In this document: in pieces, positions 1 through 12,007 of the stretch
Layout of the letters: every line of letters begins with the position of its first letter
Numbering within the stretch: the stretch's first letter is position 1
Origin: Methylobacter sp.
GTDB lineage: Bacteria > Pseudomonadota > Gammaproteobacteria > Methylococcales > Methylomonadaceae
Assembly (NCBI GenBank): GCA_026399025.1
Contig: JAPLRU010000005.1
Coordinates: 1-46,316 of the forward strand
Length of the DNA: 46,316 bases
Reading direction: 5' to 3'
Notes under the pieces: generated by a model
Seen by the model: the letters and a program-made list of their open reading frames with translations, nothing else
Databases searched by the model: none
Told to the model about the DNA's origin: nothing
Made by a program: the position numbers and the translations under genes

Positions 1-123
1 CGGTCGGAAGATTATGCCAAGGCCTATTGCCGCATTTCAAGCTATTTGCAAACTATGGCAAATAAGGGATATAACCCGCTCATTGCTGTGCAATTGGCTT
101 TGGCGGGTAAGTTTGATATTTAG
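1..123 (+). CDS. C-terminal end of a possible IS66-like transposase (partial)
   Basis: The window opens inside a reading frame that runs to a TAG at 121-123, giving about 40 residues. The end of the protein (SSYLQTMANKGYNPL, then a small hydrophobic helix ending GKFDI) resembles the short helical tail of IS66-family transposases, which often reads as a 'K-x-G-x-N-x-L-x-A-L' segment. There is no catalytic region in the window, so the family call rests on this tail alone and is weak. It could equally be the end of an unrelated chromosomal gene. The next gene, sbcB, converges on it with 36 bp between them. Confidence 0.35.
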   Translation, partial: RSEDYAKAYCRISSYLQTMANKGYNPLIAVQLALAGKFDI

Positions 124-159
124 GGGGCGAGTAGTTACAATAATTAATAACATAGAGAC

Positions 160-1629
160 TTATTGAATACCAAGCAACCGCATTTTTTCCTTCGCATAAG
201 CCTCCAAGGCGTTAATAATCTCGGTATTTGCATTTTCGTTACGACGCAGCTCCTCTAATCGACCGAAATAATCGTCGAGTAAAATTCCGCTTCCCGCCTG
301 ACGACCGCTTAATCGGTTCACGCAGAATTCATTCCATCTTAAGCGCTCATCGACACTCAGCGTTTCCGAATAATTTCTGGCGCGATACCTAAACAACATT
401 TCCGTCAATCGGCTATCGGTAAATCTAAATACCGACTTGGCTAATTGCTCAAGCGGCATCGCCCTGATTTTAGCCATGTACTTTTTATCGTTCTCAGAAA
501 AAAAACCGCCACTGTAAATTTCCAGATCAGGATCAGACTGACAAAGTTCGTCACCGACTGCGTTTCGTTCGGCATACGTTTGACCAAACACGGCGGCTAA
601 TTTTTCCGCCAAGCCGGTAGCGGCTTTAATTTTGTCGATATTAGCCTGACACAACCCCAAATCAATTTCCAAGCGTTGCGCATCACCCGGCCTAATAACG
701 GACACCGGCGCCAGAACAGGGCATTTATTGATATGCACGGTTTTTAACGGAATTCTCGCTACGCCCTCCGGCAAGTCCGCCGTTGCGGTAAAAATTCTTT
801 GCTGAATCTCTCCCACCGATAAAGCCAGCATCGGCTCGGGATCAACAGACAAATCGTAGACGATTACGCCGTTGGCATTAGTAGGATGTCTGCAAACAGG
901 AAGCACAATAGCCAGACAATTTTTAGCGGCGGCATATTTGCCTGAAATGTGCACCACGGGTTTAAAACTACCCAGCTGAAGCAAGCCAAACGCCTCAGTT
1001 TTAACCCGATGCTGCAACAAAAATTGATATAGTTTAGGCTGGGTTTGTTTGACCAGCTTGGCGACCGCCAACGTGGCATAAACATCTGAAAGCGCGTCAT
1101 GCGCCGCTTCATGGACAATATTGTTGTCACGGGTGAGCTGATCCAATCTGAAACTGGGACCACCTTCTTCGTTAATCGGCCAAGCTATGCCTTCAGGGCG
1201 TAAAGCTTTGGCCGCCCTGACCACATCGATTAAATCCCAACGCGAATTGCCGTTTTGCCATTCCCTTGCGTAAGGATCGTAAAAGTTACGGTATAGACAA
1301 TTACGCGTCACCTCGTCATCAAAACGCAGACTGTTGTAACCCAGAGTACAGGTATTAGACTGAGCTAATTGCTGATGAATCAGACGAATAAATTCAGCTT
1401 CGCAAACGCCGTTTTGCTCGGCATACTGCGGAGTAATACCGGTAATTAAACAAGCCTCGGGATGAGGAAGACAATCTGCCGCAGGCTTGCAATAAATCAC
1501 CAAAGGATCGTCTACGATATTAAAATCAAAATCAGTACGAAGCCCGGCAAATTGCACAGGCCTATCTCGTCGAGGATCGGTGCCGAAAGTTTCGTAATCA
1601 TGCCAAAAAAAGGTTTGCGCACCGCTCAT
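160..1629 (-). CDS. sbcB: exodeoxyribonuclease I
   Basis: 489 residues, close to the usual ~475 of the family. It degrades single-stranded DNA 3' to 5' and takes part in recombination and mismatch repair. The N-terminus carries the DEDD exonuclease ExoI motif (WHDYETFGTDPRRDRPVQFA, around residues 9-28), where D and E bind the catalytic metals. Motif III is seen as HDALSDVYATLAVAKL at about residues 176-191. The rest matches the SH3-like and C-terminal helical regions that form the ssDNA groove. The gene stands alone: the CBS-domain gene upstream is separated by about 120 bp that contain an imperfect inverted repeat. Confidence 0.95.
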   Translation of the reverse strand: MSGAQTFFWHDYETFGTDPRRDRPVQFAGLRTDFDFNIVDDPLVIYCKPAADCLPHPEACLITGITPQYAEQNGVCEAEFIRLIHQQLAQSNTCTLGYNSLRFDDEVTRNCLYRNFYDPYAREWQNGNSRWDLIDVVRAAKALRPEGIAWPINEEGGPSFRLDQLTRDNNIVHEAAHDALSDVYATLAVAKLVKQTQPKLYQFLLQHRVKTEAFGLLQLGSFKPVVHISGKYAAAKNCLAIVLPVCRHPTNANGVIVYDLSVDPEPMLALSVGEIQQRIFTATADLPEGVARIPLKTVHINKCPVLAPVSVIRPGDAQRLEIDLGLCQANIDKIKAATGLAEKLAAVFGQTYAERNAVGDELCQSDPDLEIYSGGFFSENDKKYMAKIRAMPLEQLAKSVFRFTDSRLTEMLFRYRARNYSETLSVDERLRWNEFCVNRLSGRQAGSGILLDDYFGRLEELRRNENANTEIINALEAYAKEKMRLLGIQ

Positions 1630-1698
1630 TACTTTACTTTTTCCTTGAAACTACCGTATTTTCCACAACAGACAAACTCAGTTAAGAAGTTTTAAAAT

Positions 1699-1743
1699 CA
1701 CCACGAAGAACACGCAATTTCGTTTTTCGTGCCTTCAATGGTG
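1699..1743. repeat. imperfect inverted repeat, CACCACGAAG family
   Basis: The arms CACCACGAAG..CACG and CGTG..TTC..TGGTG flank an AT-rich loop between the CBS-domain gene and sbcB. The same CACCACGAAG word recurs at 35504-35538 (perfect hairpin) and as half copies near 45989 and 46294, so this is a dispersed intergenic repeat. A role in transcription termination is possible, but there is no clear U-tract. Confidence 0.55.
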
Positions 1744-1750
1744 AAAAATC

Positions 1751-2146
1751 TTAACTATTTGAAGCAAGAGCCCTTAACACATCGGTTCGGCTAACAATAC
1801 CCACCAAGTCATTATCCTGAAAAACAGGAAAACTCCTGACTGTAGTCTGCTGGAACTTTTCCGCCAAGTCGACAATGCTGGAGTCGGCATCGACACTAAT
1901 AACCTCTCTGGTCATATAGTCGCCCACTTTGCCGCTCATACTTTGGTTGTAGACGGTTTCCAACACAATATTCATAACGTCCTTTTCAGAAAACATACCC
2001 AGCAAGCGGCCTCGCTGGTCAACAACCGGAGCGCTGGTGATTTTATGATCCAGCAATTTCTTAACGGCATCGACTACATCGGTATCCTTGGCAAGAGTAA
2101 CCAATCTTTTCGTCATATAATCTGCAACAGTAATTTTCGTCAACAT
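1751..2146 (-). CDS. CBS-domain pair protein
   Basis: 131 residues made of two CBS domains and little else (about residues 8-66 and 75-131). Both repeats show the typical 'M-T-x-x-(V/L)..(A/S)PV.D..G...G..S..D' pattern: ITSAPVVDQRGRLLGMFSEKD in the first and VRSFPVFQDNDLVGIVSRTD in the second. Such stand-alone proteins (Bateman modules) bind adenine nucleotides and report on energy state, usually by regulating a partner. No partner domain is fused here. It lies just upstream of sbcB and 47 bp downstream of nqrM on the same strand. The function in this organism cannot be told from sequence. Confidence 0.85.
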   Translation of the reverse strand: MLTKITVADYMTKRLVTLAKDTDVVDAVKKLLDHKITSAPVVDQRGRLLGMFSEKDVMNIVLETVYNQSMSGKVGDYMTREVISVDADSSIVDLAEKFQQTTVRSFPVFQDNDLVGIVSRTDVLRALASNS

Positions 2147-2193
2147 GATGAACCCCTGTGTTGTTTATTAGTGCAACTGACAAACTAACCCTA

Positions 2194-2385
2194 CTAACCT
2201 TGATTCAAATGGGCTTCCGCTTCCATTTTCTTTCTTTTATCACATTTTTCCACACAAACACAATCCGCGCCGTTTGCCGCACCGCCGCATGAACCTTTAA
2301 TTGCTCGCCTACCGAAAATAACGCCTATCGCCATAATAGCAATAACAACAGCCATGAACACAAAAGTCACTAAAAAGTAAGTCAT
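2194..2385 (-). CDS. nqrM: Na+-NQR maturation factor NqrM
   Basis: 63 residues. One N-terminal transmembrane helix (about residues 3-24, FLVTFVFMAVVIAIMAIGVIF) is followed by GRRAIKGSCGGAANGADCVCVEKC. The cysteines match the NqrM (former DUF539) pattern, in which conserved Cys residues after the helix are thought to help deliver iron to the Cys ligands of the NqrD/NqrE pair. Position next to nqrF supports the call. A Rho-independent terminator at 2421-2458 separates it from nqrF, so it may be expressed by read-through or from its own promoter. Confidence 0.92.
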   Translation of the reverse strand: MTYFLVTFVFMAVVIAIMAIGVIFGRRAIKGSCGGAANGADCVCVEKCDKRKKMEAEAHLNQG

Positions 2386-2420
2386 GGTATCACCTCATAA
2401 AGTTTATAAAGGCCGACAAT

Positions 2421-2458
2421 AAAAAAACGAGGAGCAGGTCAGGCCGCACTCCTCGTTT
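2421..2458 (-). terminator. Rho-independent terminator downstream of nqrF
   Basis: On the minus strand a 10-bp perfect stem (AAACGAGGAG / CTCCTCGTTT, loop of 14 nt) runs straight into TTTTTTT. It lies 58 bp past the nqrF stop and 35 bp before the nqrM start, so it closes the nqrABCDEF transcript and limits transcription into nqrM. Confidence 0.85.
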
Positions 2459-2515
2459 ATTCTAATGCCATCCACTCCCCTTCCAAAAAATTTAGAGGAA
2501 GAGTATTTAGATTAT

Positions 2516-3736
2516 TTATCCGCCGAAATCATCCAGCAAGATATTTTCCGGCTCAACGCCGTTGTCCAACAGCATCTTGATCACCGCCGAGTTCATCATT
2601 GGCGGTCCGCACATGTAGAACTCACAATCTTCCGGAGCCGGATGATTCTTAATGTATTCTTCGAAAAGAACATTATGAATAAAGCCGGTGTACCCCGTCC
2701 AATTATCTTCCGGCAATGGATCCGACAACGCAACATGCCATTCGAAATTATCGTTTTCCTTGGCCAGCATATCGAAATCTTCTACATAGAACATTTCGCG
2801 CTTGCTGCGGGCTCCGTACCAGAACGTCATTTTACGCTTGGACTTCAGCCTGCGTAATTGATCGAAGATATGTGAACGCATCGGCGCCATACCTGCACCA
2901 CCACCGACGAAGACCATTTCATTCTGGGTATCTTTAGCGAAAAATTCGCCGTAAGGCCCGGAAACGATGCATTTATCACCCGGCTTCAGGTTAAAGATAT
3001 AAGAAGACATGATACCCGGCGGTACGCTATCGGGCGCACCGGGAGGCGGCGTCGCAATACGCACGTTCAGCATGATTTCTCTTTCTTCAGGATAACTGGC
3101 CATAGAATAAGCGCGCAACGTAGGCTCTTTCACATCGGAAACATAACGCCACAAATTAAACTTATTCCAGTCGTCACGAAATCTTTCTTCGATATTAAAA
3201 TCACTGTATTTGGCAACATACGGAGGACACTCAATCTGAATGTATCCGCCCGCCCGATACTTGATTTCTTCACCTTCCGGCAAATCCAATACCAGCTCTT
3301 TAATGAAAGTAGCCACGTTATGGTTCGACTTAACCGTACATTCCCACTTTTTAACGCCGAAAACATCGTCTTCGACTTCAATGCTCATGTTGTGCTTAAT
3401 CGAAACTTGGCAAGAAAGACGCTCGCCGTGAGCCGCTTCCCGTTTGCTGATATGGCTTAATTCGGTCGCTAAAATTTCACCGCCGCCCGAATGCACTTTC
3501 ACCTTGCACTGTCCGCAAGTACCGCCGCCGCCGCAAGCCGATGAAACAAACAAGCCGTTATCAGCCAAGGCGGTTAATAATTTTGATCCTACCGGCACAT
3601 GAATTTTCTTTTCATCATTGATCAGAATCTCCACATCCCCTTCAGCGACTAACTTGCTTTTCGCACCGATAATTACAAATACCAGCGCGATCACAAAAGC
3701 CGTGAAAATAATAATCCCTAATAGAATTTCAAGCAT
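2516..3736 (-). CDS. nqrF: Na+-translocating NADH:quinone reductase subunit F
   Basis: 406 residues, the family's usual length. NqrF is the NADH-oxidising entry subunit. An N-terminal transmembrane helix (about residues 4-24) anchors a 2Fe-2S ferredoxin domain with the cysteine motif [15 protein letters not shown] (about 65-80) and a later LSC. This is followed by an FAD-binding domain with RAYSMASYP and an NADH domain with [15 protein letters not shown]. The protein ends in DDFGG, as is typical. It is the last gene of the operon, 9 bp after nqrE, and is followed by a terminator. Confidence 0.97.
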   Translation of the reverse strand: MLEILLGIIIFTAFVIALVFVIIGAKSKLVAEGDVEILINDEKKIHVPVGSKLLTALADNGLFVSSACGGGGTCGQCKVKVHSGGGEILATELSHISKREAAHGERLSCQVSIKHNMSIEVEDDVFGVKKWECTVKSNHNVATFIKELVLDLPEGEEIKYRAGGYIQIECPPYVAKYSDFNIEERFRDDWNKFNLWRYVSDVKEPTLRAYSMASYPEEREIMLNVRIATPPPGAPDSVPPGIMSSYIFNLKPGDKCIVSGPYGEFFAKDTQNEMVFVGGGAGMAPMRSHIFDQLRRLKSKRKMTFWYGARSKREMFYVEDFDMLAKENDNFEWHVALSDPLPEDNWTGYTGFIHNVLFEEYIKNHPAPEDCEFYMCGPPMMNSAVIKMLLDNGVEPENILLDDFGG

Positions 3737-3745
3737 GTCGCACCT

Positions 3746-4354
3746 TTAAAGTTGGATTCCAGAGAAAGCCATGAAGCCAAGCGACATCAGACCCGCAGTT
3801 ATAAAGGTAATACCCAGACCTTGCAAACCAGCAGGTATATCACTGTATTTGAGTTTTTCGCGCACACCCGCCATCACCGTGATAGCCAGTGCCCAGCCGA
3901 AGCCGCTACCTACGCCGTATACGACGCTTTCAGGCAAGTTATAATCACGCTCGATCATAAACAAACTGCCGGCCAAAATCGCGCAGTTTACTGTGATCAA
4001 AGGCAAGAAAATCCCTAACGCATGGTACAAAGCGGGAAAGAATTTATCTAAAATCATTTCCAGAATTTGCACTAACGCAGCAATAACGCCGATACAACTC
4101 AACAACGCCAAAAAGCTTAAATCAACGCCTTTGATGCCCATCCAGGACAAGGCGTCTTCCTTTAACAAGGCGTGATAAATAAAGTTATTGGCCGGTACAG
4201 TGATGATTTGCACCATCATGACCGCAATACCCAAGCCCATCGCTGTCGAGATTTTCTTGGAAACCGCAATAAACGTACACATACCCAAAAAGAAGGACAG
4301 CGCCAGATTTTCAATAAAGACAGCCTTTATGAATAAACTAATATAAGCTTCCAT
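3746..4354 (-). CDS. nqrE: Na+-translocating NADH:quinone reductase subunit E
   Basis: 202 residues, six predicted transmembrane helices, paralogous to NqrD in inverted topology. The two conserved half-membrane motifs each carry one Cys: [10 protein letters not shown] near residue 26 and [10 protein letters not shown] near residue 120. In the known complex the Cys residues of NqrD and NqrE ligate an iron centre in mid-membrane that hands electrons from the NqrF 2Fe-2S cluster to NqrC. The start codon overlaps the nqrD stop by one base, so the two genes are translationally coupled. Confidence 0.97.
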   Translation of the reverse strand: MEAYISLFIKAVFIENLALSFFLGMCTFIAVSKKISTAMGLGIAVMMVQIITVPANNFIYHALLKEDALSWMGIKGVDLSFLALLSCIGVIAALVQILEMILDKFFPALYHALGIFLPLITVNCAILAGSLFMIERDYNLPESVVYGVGSGFGWALAITVMAGVREKLKYSDIPAGLQGLGITFITAGLMSLGFMAFSGIQL

Positions 4355-5034
4355 TAGTGATGCCCTCCTTCACCATGAGAAAGAGCCATGATTTTAAAAT
4401 CGGCCGCTTCAGCTTGCTTCGGCTTCCATTGACGGACACCCCAGATAATCAAACCAATGATAAAAAACGCACTTGGAGGCAACAGCATCAAGCCATTAGG
4501 ATCATACCAACCGCCGTCTTTGCTAAGCGTGAAAACCTCGATACCCAATAATTTACCTGAACCCAGTAACTCTCTGATAAAGGATACGGTAATCAAAATC
4601 AAGCTATAACCCAAACCGTTACCAATACCGTCCATAAAGCTTGCTAAGGGCGGATTTTTCATCGCATAACCTTCAGCGCGCCCCATCACGATACAGTTGG
4701 TGATAATCAAACCGACGAATACCGACAATTGCTTGCTGATTTCATAAGCAAAAGCTTTTAATATTTGATCTACCACGATAACCAACGAAGCAATAATCGT
4801 CATCTGCACAATGATTCGAATGCTGCCTGGAATATGGTTTCTGATCGCGCTGATAGCCGCACTGGAAAACGCTGTCACTAAAGTCAACGCCAACGCCATA
4901 ATCAATGAAGTCGACATTTGCGAAGTAACCGCCAGCGCCGAACAAATACCCAAAACCTGCAAAGTAATTGGGTTGTTATCAACCAACGGCTCTATCAGTA
5001 CTTTTTTAGTTTCATCATTTAAAATTTCATTCAT
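4354..5034 (-). CDS. nqrD: Na+-translocating NADH:quinone reductase subunit D
   Basis: 226 residues with six predicted transmembrane helices. The motifs [13 protein letters not shown] and [18 protein letters not shown] provide the two Cys-bearing half-helices of the membrane iron site shared with NqrE. The C-terminus ends in a His-containing cytoplasmic tail (SHGEGGHH). It overlaps nqrC by 4 bp upstream and nqrE by 1 bp downstream. Confidence 0.97.
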   Translation of the reverse strand: MNEILNDETKKVLIEPLVDNNPITLQVLGICSALAVTSQMSTSLIMALALTLVTAFSSAAISAIRNHIPGSIRIIVQMTIIASLVIVVDQILKAFAYEISKQLSVFVGLIITNCIVMGRAEGYAMKNPPLASFMDGIGNGLGYSLILITVSFIRELLGSGKLLGIEVFTLSKDGGWYDPNGLMLLPPSAFFIIGLIIWGVRQWKPKQAEAADFKIMALSHGEGGHH

Positions 5035-5954
5035 GACCCACTTCCTCTAACCGTTCTTACTTTAGCTAAATACTTGGCAAAACCTTCTTTGCTCGTCCAG
5101 TATCTAACCAGATTAGTGACACCGGTACTGGTTAATGACGCACCCGCCAGACCATCAACCTGATATTGAGATCCCGGCTTGCTGTTATCAACCACACCTT
5201 TAACCAAACTCAACGCAGGCTCACCCATTTCGGCTTCTTCAATCAGGCCTTTTTCCAATGAAGGCTGATCGCTTTCGGCATAAACTTTTTTACCTTTCCA
5301 CAGCGCACGCCAGTTGGGATTGACCACTTCACCACCCAGCCCCGGAGTTTCCGCTTGGTCGTAAAAATTGATGCTTTGCACGGTTTGCCCATCGGCATCC
5401 AATGACAGAAAACCGTATAACGTTGACCATAAACCGTAACCGTTGATCGGCAGAATAATCGACTTAATCGCACCCGCGTCCTTGACTAAAAAGACCTTGG
5501 CATATTTAGCTTTTACCCTGATATGAGCAATATCTTTTTCTTTAGGAATAACAACGCTCAAAGCGGGATCTTTTGCCGCTTTACGCTGGTCGTATTCAGC
5601 AGGATTCATATCCTCAACATAATCGCCCGTTTCCAGATTGACAATTTTAGCTTCAATCCTGTCTTTAAACACCGCATCGATATTCCCGCCTTCCTCAAGC
5701 AAGCCCGCCACATCAAGAATATTCTTCTTCATGTCCAGCTCTTTGTTATTGACTTGAAGAGGCTTTAACGCAACCGCCGAAAATGACACCAAAACCGCAC
5801 AAACCAAGCAAAGCGCAACCGCAATAGCAATAGTTTTTTCCAAACTATCGTTGCCTAAAGCAAGCACTTTATCCTTGTAGACTTTGAACTTTTGGTAATG
5901 CTCGCATTTATCCAATGCGGCGCAAATTTTATTGAACTGTTCGCATTTAAGCAT
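5031..5954 (-). CDS. nqrC: Na+-translocating NADH:quinone reductase subunit C, with extended N-terminus
   Basis: 307 residues, about 50 more than the usual ~257. A transmembrane helix (about 39-63) is followed by a periplasmic FMN-binding domain. The covalent FMN attachment motif is [12 protein letters not shown], with Ser273 where well-studied NqrC proteins carry Thr; ApbE transferases can use either residue. The first ~38 residues form a cytoplasmic extension with cysteines at 4, 11 and 18. The start is supported by AGAAGGA 8-10 nt upstream of the ATG, inside the end of nqrB (8-bp overlap). No apbE gene, whose product attaches the FMN, is in the window. Confidence 0.95.
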   Translation of the reverse strand: MLKCEQFNKICAALDKCEHYQKFKVYKDKVLALGNDSLEKTIAIAVALCLVCAVLVSFSAVALKPLQVNNKELDMKKNILDVAGLLEEGGNIDAVFKDRIEAKIVNLETGDYVEDMNPAEYDQRKAAKDPALSVVIPKEKDIAHIRVKAKYAKVFLVKDAGAIKSIILPINGYGLWSTLYGFLSLDADGQTVQSINFYDQAETPGLGGEVVNPNWRALWKGKKVYAESDQPSLEKGLIEEAEMGEPALSLVKGVVDNSKPGSQYQVDGLAGASLTSTGVTNLVRYWTSKEGFAKYLAKVRTVRGSGS

Positions 5955-7148
5955 GACGTTTCATCCTTCTTCTGATATTGGCCTGAATGACAAAATAGTC
6001 AATCGTAGGCGCGAACATATTGGAAAATAGAATTGCCAGCATAATGCCTTCCGGAAATGCCGGGTTAACAACCCTGATTAATACCGTCATAGCTCCGACT
6101 AAGCACCCGAACACCCAGCGACCGGTATCGGTCATTGCCGCGCTCACAGGGTCGGTCGCCATATAAACCATACCGAATGCAAAACCACCCATCGTCAAAT
6201 GCCAGTACCAGGGTATCGCAAACATGTGATTGGTGTCGCTGCCGATGAAGTTAAACAACAACGAAGTCGCTACCATGCCGGCAAAAACGCCACCCATAAC
6301 GCGGTACGATGCAACTTTGGTATACAACAGGAAGGCCGCGCCGATCAAAATAGCCAGCGTTGAAGTTTCGCCAAGACAGCCGGGCTCAAAACCGAAAAAT
6401 GTTTGCATCCAACTGTAATTAGCTGAGTAAACCGCTTCAAGACCGCCGTTCGCAGCCAAACCTAAAGGCGTAGCCGCAGTATAACCGTCAACCGCAACCC
6501 AGACCGAATCACCCGAAATAGACGCGGGATAAGCGAAATATAAAAACGCCCGTCCGGTCAACGCAGGGTTCAGGAAGTTTTTACCGGTACCGCCGAATAC
6601 TTCCTTACCGATAACGATACCGAAAGAAATACCCAAAGCCACCTGCCATAAAGGCATATCGGGCGGCATAATCAATGTATACAACATTGACGACACCAGA
6701 AAGCCTTCATTGACTTCATGACCGCGAACCGTTGCGAACAATACTTCCCACACACCGCCGACAGCCAAGGTGACGATGTAAATAGGCAAAAAGTACAAAG
6801 CTCCGTGAACCATATTGGAAAACGGATTCATCGTACTGTAACCGAAGATCATCATTGGAATACGACGCCAGTCCTGAGCTTGTTCCAAGCCCATATTTGC
6901 CATCGCCAAGTTGGCTTGATAACCGGTGTTGTACAAGGCCATCAATATGCAAAAAAACGTAGCAATAACCACAAAAGTCATAGTTCGTTTCAAGTCATTA
7001 CCGTCACGAACATGCGTAGTGCCGCGCGTTACGTCAGCCGGTGTATAAATAAAAGTATCGACCATCTCGTAGAGGCCGTAATACTTTTCGAACCGCCCAC
7101 CTTTGGTGAAATGCGGTTCCATGCTGTCTAAAATTTCTCTAGGCGACA

Positions 7149-7149
<1 letters not shown>
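5947..7149 (-). CDS. nqrB: Na+-translocating NADH:quinone reductase subunit B
   Basis: 400 residues, multi-pass membrane subunit that carries covalent FMN and riboflavin and holds the sodium channel. Landmarks are the amphipathic N-terminal segment, the GYSTMNPFSNMVHGALYFLP region and GKEVFGGTGKNFLNPALTGRAF. The FMN-attachment segment is VDGYTAATPLG, with Thr227 as the expected acceptor. The usual Gly of the S/T-G-A-T motif is Ala here. The start overlaps the nqrA stop by one base (TAATG) and the end overlaps nqrC, so the operon is tightly coupled. Confidence 0.96.
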
Positions 7150-8841
<1,692 letters not shown>

Positions 8842-9075
8842 TCAAGACCAAAATATTATGAAATATAAGACAGAGGCCGGTTGATTAAAAGCTGTCGTTT
8901 CCGTCTTCCCAAGACGCTTTCCCAAATGCACATCAGCCGGCGTCAAATAGTCCGGTGACTGATGGAGCCGTTCATGATTATAGAAATTTGCCTGCATCCG
9001 CAGATGGATAGCGGATTCGGCATGGCCGCCAAAATAACGGGGATATTGCGAAAGGCGAGCGATGAAGTCTATTTT
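8842..9075 (-). pseudogene. remnant of an integrase-core (IS3/IS481-like) transposase
   Basis: Translation of the minus strand directly after the chemoreceptor stop codon gives an open stretch of about 77 codons to a TGA at 8842-8844. It reads IDFIARLSQYPRYFGG and then NFYNHERLHQSPDYLTPADV, the classic end of the rve integrase core ('YN.ERPHQSLGY.TPAEV'). It has no start codon and lacks the first catalytic residues, so only the 3' part of the gene survives. It lies in frame with, and immediately behind, the chemoreceptor stop. Confidence 0.7.
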
Positions 9076-11900
9076 CTAAAATTCTTCCCACTCATCATGA
9101 TGTGAAGCAATAGCCGGTGTTTGCCGTTTCGGTTTAGCCGGCGCGGCTGGATTTACATTGGCTGCCGTTTTTTGGACCGTTGCCGCATTAACAAAACCGC
9201 CGGAAGCGCCTGCATGACTGTTTACTTTAAAACCGCCTACCGTAACCGACAGTTTTTCCGCCTGTTCTTCCAGTAACTCCGCGGAAGCCGAGGCCTGTTC
9301 TACCAATGCCGCATTCTGCTGGGTCACATCGTCCATCTGGAGAATAGCCTGATTGACCTGCTCGATACCGGACGTTTGTTCAATTGAGGCGGCGCTAATC
9401 TCCGACATCATGGCGGTCACGCCATCAATAGCGCCCACAATTTCTTGTATGGCTTGACCGGCTTGCGTGACTAATTGAGTGCCGTTTGCAACTTTTTCTA
9501 CAGAATCGTTAATCAGGTTTTTAATTTCTCCGGCGGCCGAGGCGGCACGCTGGGCAAGATTACGCACCTCCACCGCCACGACGGCAAAGCCTCTACCTTG
9601 CTCCCCGGCGCGAGCCGCCTCGACTGCGGCATTAAGAGCAAGTATGTTGGTCTGGAAAGCGATATCGTCGATCACCGAAATAATTTCGACAATTTTGTGT
9701 GATGATTGGCTGATGTCATCCATTGTGGTTACGACTTGACCGACCACCGCTACTCCTTTGCCGGCTATATCGGATGCGTTGACCGCAAGTCGATTGGCCT
9801 GCTTGGCATTTTGACTATTTGCCTGCACCGTAGAGGTCAGTTCTTCCATGCTGGCTGCGGTTTGTTCCAGACTGGCGGCCTGCTCCTCAGTACGATGAGA
9901 CAAGTTGTTGTTTCCTGCGGCAATCTCTTTAGCCGCGGCGTTGATGCTGTCGGTAGCATCCTTAATCTGATTAATGATGCCTTTAAGTTTTTCAACCGTG
10001 GTATTGGAGTCATCCTTAAGCCGACCGAAAGTGCCTTGATAATCGTTGCTGATGGTTTCCGTCAAATCGCCGTGAGATAAAGCCCCCAATACCCGCACAA
10101 CTTCATTAAGCGCGTTTTCGCTGGTTTCCAAAAGCTGGTTAATACCTACACCCAGTTGCAATATAAAGCCTTCCTTGCCTTGCAAATCCAGGCGCTTGCT
10201 GAGATCGCCGGCAACCGATGCATCGACGATAGCGGCCACATCCTTTTCCACCGCGACCTCGGCGGTTCGATCATGCCATTCTGCGACCGTACCTAGCCGC
10301 CGGCCTTGTTTATCAAACATCGGATTGGCCGTCACCACCAGGGTATGGTCGCCCAACATCAAACTGGCTTTATAAGTGCCGATCAAGGAGGACAGCAACT
10401 GAGCCTGATGCGGTGGATTTTTATGAAAGCCATCGATATTGGTACCCAGCAAATCGGCAACGGAAAAATTAGGCAATTGCTTGCGAATATCCGCTTCGGA
10501 CTTGCCGAGAATATCGACGGCCGGTTTGTTGATATAAACGATGTTGCGGTTGTTATCCGCAATCATCACGCCGGTACAAATGCTGTCCAGCGCAATCTTG
10601 ACTCTTAGATTCTCATCGGAAATACGTTTGATTTCGGCAACATCAAAACCGAGTTTAGTTTGCATCGCTTTAAGGGATTCCATCACCCTGCCGATTTCAT
10701 CCTTACGTTCAACCTCAATGGCATTGCTGTAATTACCTTGGGAAATTTGTCCGAAGTGTTCGATTGTCATATTAAGCGGACGCACAATGGCGAGAATCAT
10801 GTTTCTACCCCAGCCTAAAACCAGCACGATCCCCGCCGAAATCAAAGCAACGGCAATATTGCGAATATTGTCATAGCGTGAGTTAGCGGCCTCATATTCC
10901 TGCCTGGCGACATCTATTTGTAATTGCAAAAGATTCTGGATTCCCTCTCCCACCGGCCGGTAAAGAGGCCTAACCTTTTCTGCGAGAACGTTTTTAGCCA
11001 ATACAAAGTCATTGGCTTGTAATGCCGCAACAGCCGGTTTCAAGCCTTCCGACACAAAATGTTTTCTATCCTCGGCAAACTTGCCGGACAGTTCTTTTTC
11101 CTCCGGCATCAAATAATTGGTCATATAAGCGTCCCAAATTTGGGCAATCTCCTTGATGTTTTGTTCCACTTCGATCGTATTTTGCCGAATCTCCTCGACT
11201 GTTGAGGCGGATAAACTAGCGGTAATGAGCAAGCGGTTAGTCAACAGCAGTTTCTGAATTGCTGCAATTTGTTTCATAGGCACTGTGCGGTCTTTATATA
11301 CTGACCGCAAGCCGTCATTGGACTTAGCCATACCGAACAAACCCATGCCGCCTATGACTAATAACAGAATCGATATAACAGCCATCATTGTGGTTAAACG
11401 GGATTTGATGTTGAGGTTCTTAAACATGTTAACCTTCCCAAATAAAGTTGATTTCACTATCTTTTCATCGTGTATTTTCAAATTCCCCGCCCTTCCTTCG
11501 CGGAATAGTTTGTAGGCGGCATTGACCTCTTTAATATGCTCAGGGCTGGGTTTATTGCGCACCGACATATAACCGGCCAAGTAGTTACCTTCATAAATGG
11601 GGTAACATTGGCTAACACCCAATAATAATCGCCATTTCTACAGCGATTCTTGACCAAGCCCGTCCATGGGCGACCGGTGTGCAGAGATTTCCACAAATCC
11701 TCAAATGCTTCAGGCGGTACATCAGGATGACGCACGATATTGTGCGGCGCGCCGATCAGCTCTTCTTTGCTAAACCCGCTAATCCGTAAAAAATCGTCAT
11801 TGATATAGGTGAGCACCCCGTTCAAATCCGTCCTTGAAACAATAGAATCATTCTCCGTGAGAACGTGTTCCTTGTCGGTTACCGGCATATTGATTTGCAT
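9076..11900 (-). pseudogene. PAS-containing methyl-accepting chemotaxis protein, frameshifted
   Basis: One chemoreceptor gene read in two frames. The first frame (11900 down to about 11600) encodes an Aer-like PAS domain ([29 protein letters not shown]). The second continues the family sequence ([19 protein letters not shown]) to 9076. The break is at the GGGG run at 11599-11602, where one base appears to be missing. Downstream follow a transmembrane segment, a four-helix-bundle sensor domain, a second transmembrane segment with HAMP, a second PAS domain ([20 protein letters not shown]), another HAMP-like segment, and the MCP signalling domain with [22 protein letters not shown]. The protein ends EWEEF, like the CheR/CheB-docking pentapeptide NWETF. 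The break may be a real mutation or a base-calling error; if real, the protein would lose its N-terminal PAS domain. Confidence 0.85.
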
Positions 11901-12007
11901 GATTTATCTTCTTGTTTTAGTTAAAAGTTAATCTGCCCATTTATTCATCGGAATCGGTATATAAGCGCGGAAGATATAACGCCAAGCGGAGGTATCTTAA
12001 ATATGAA

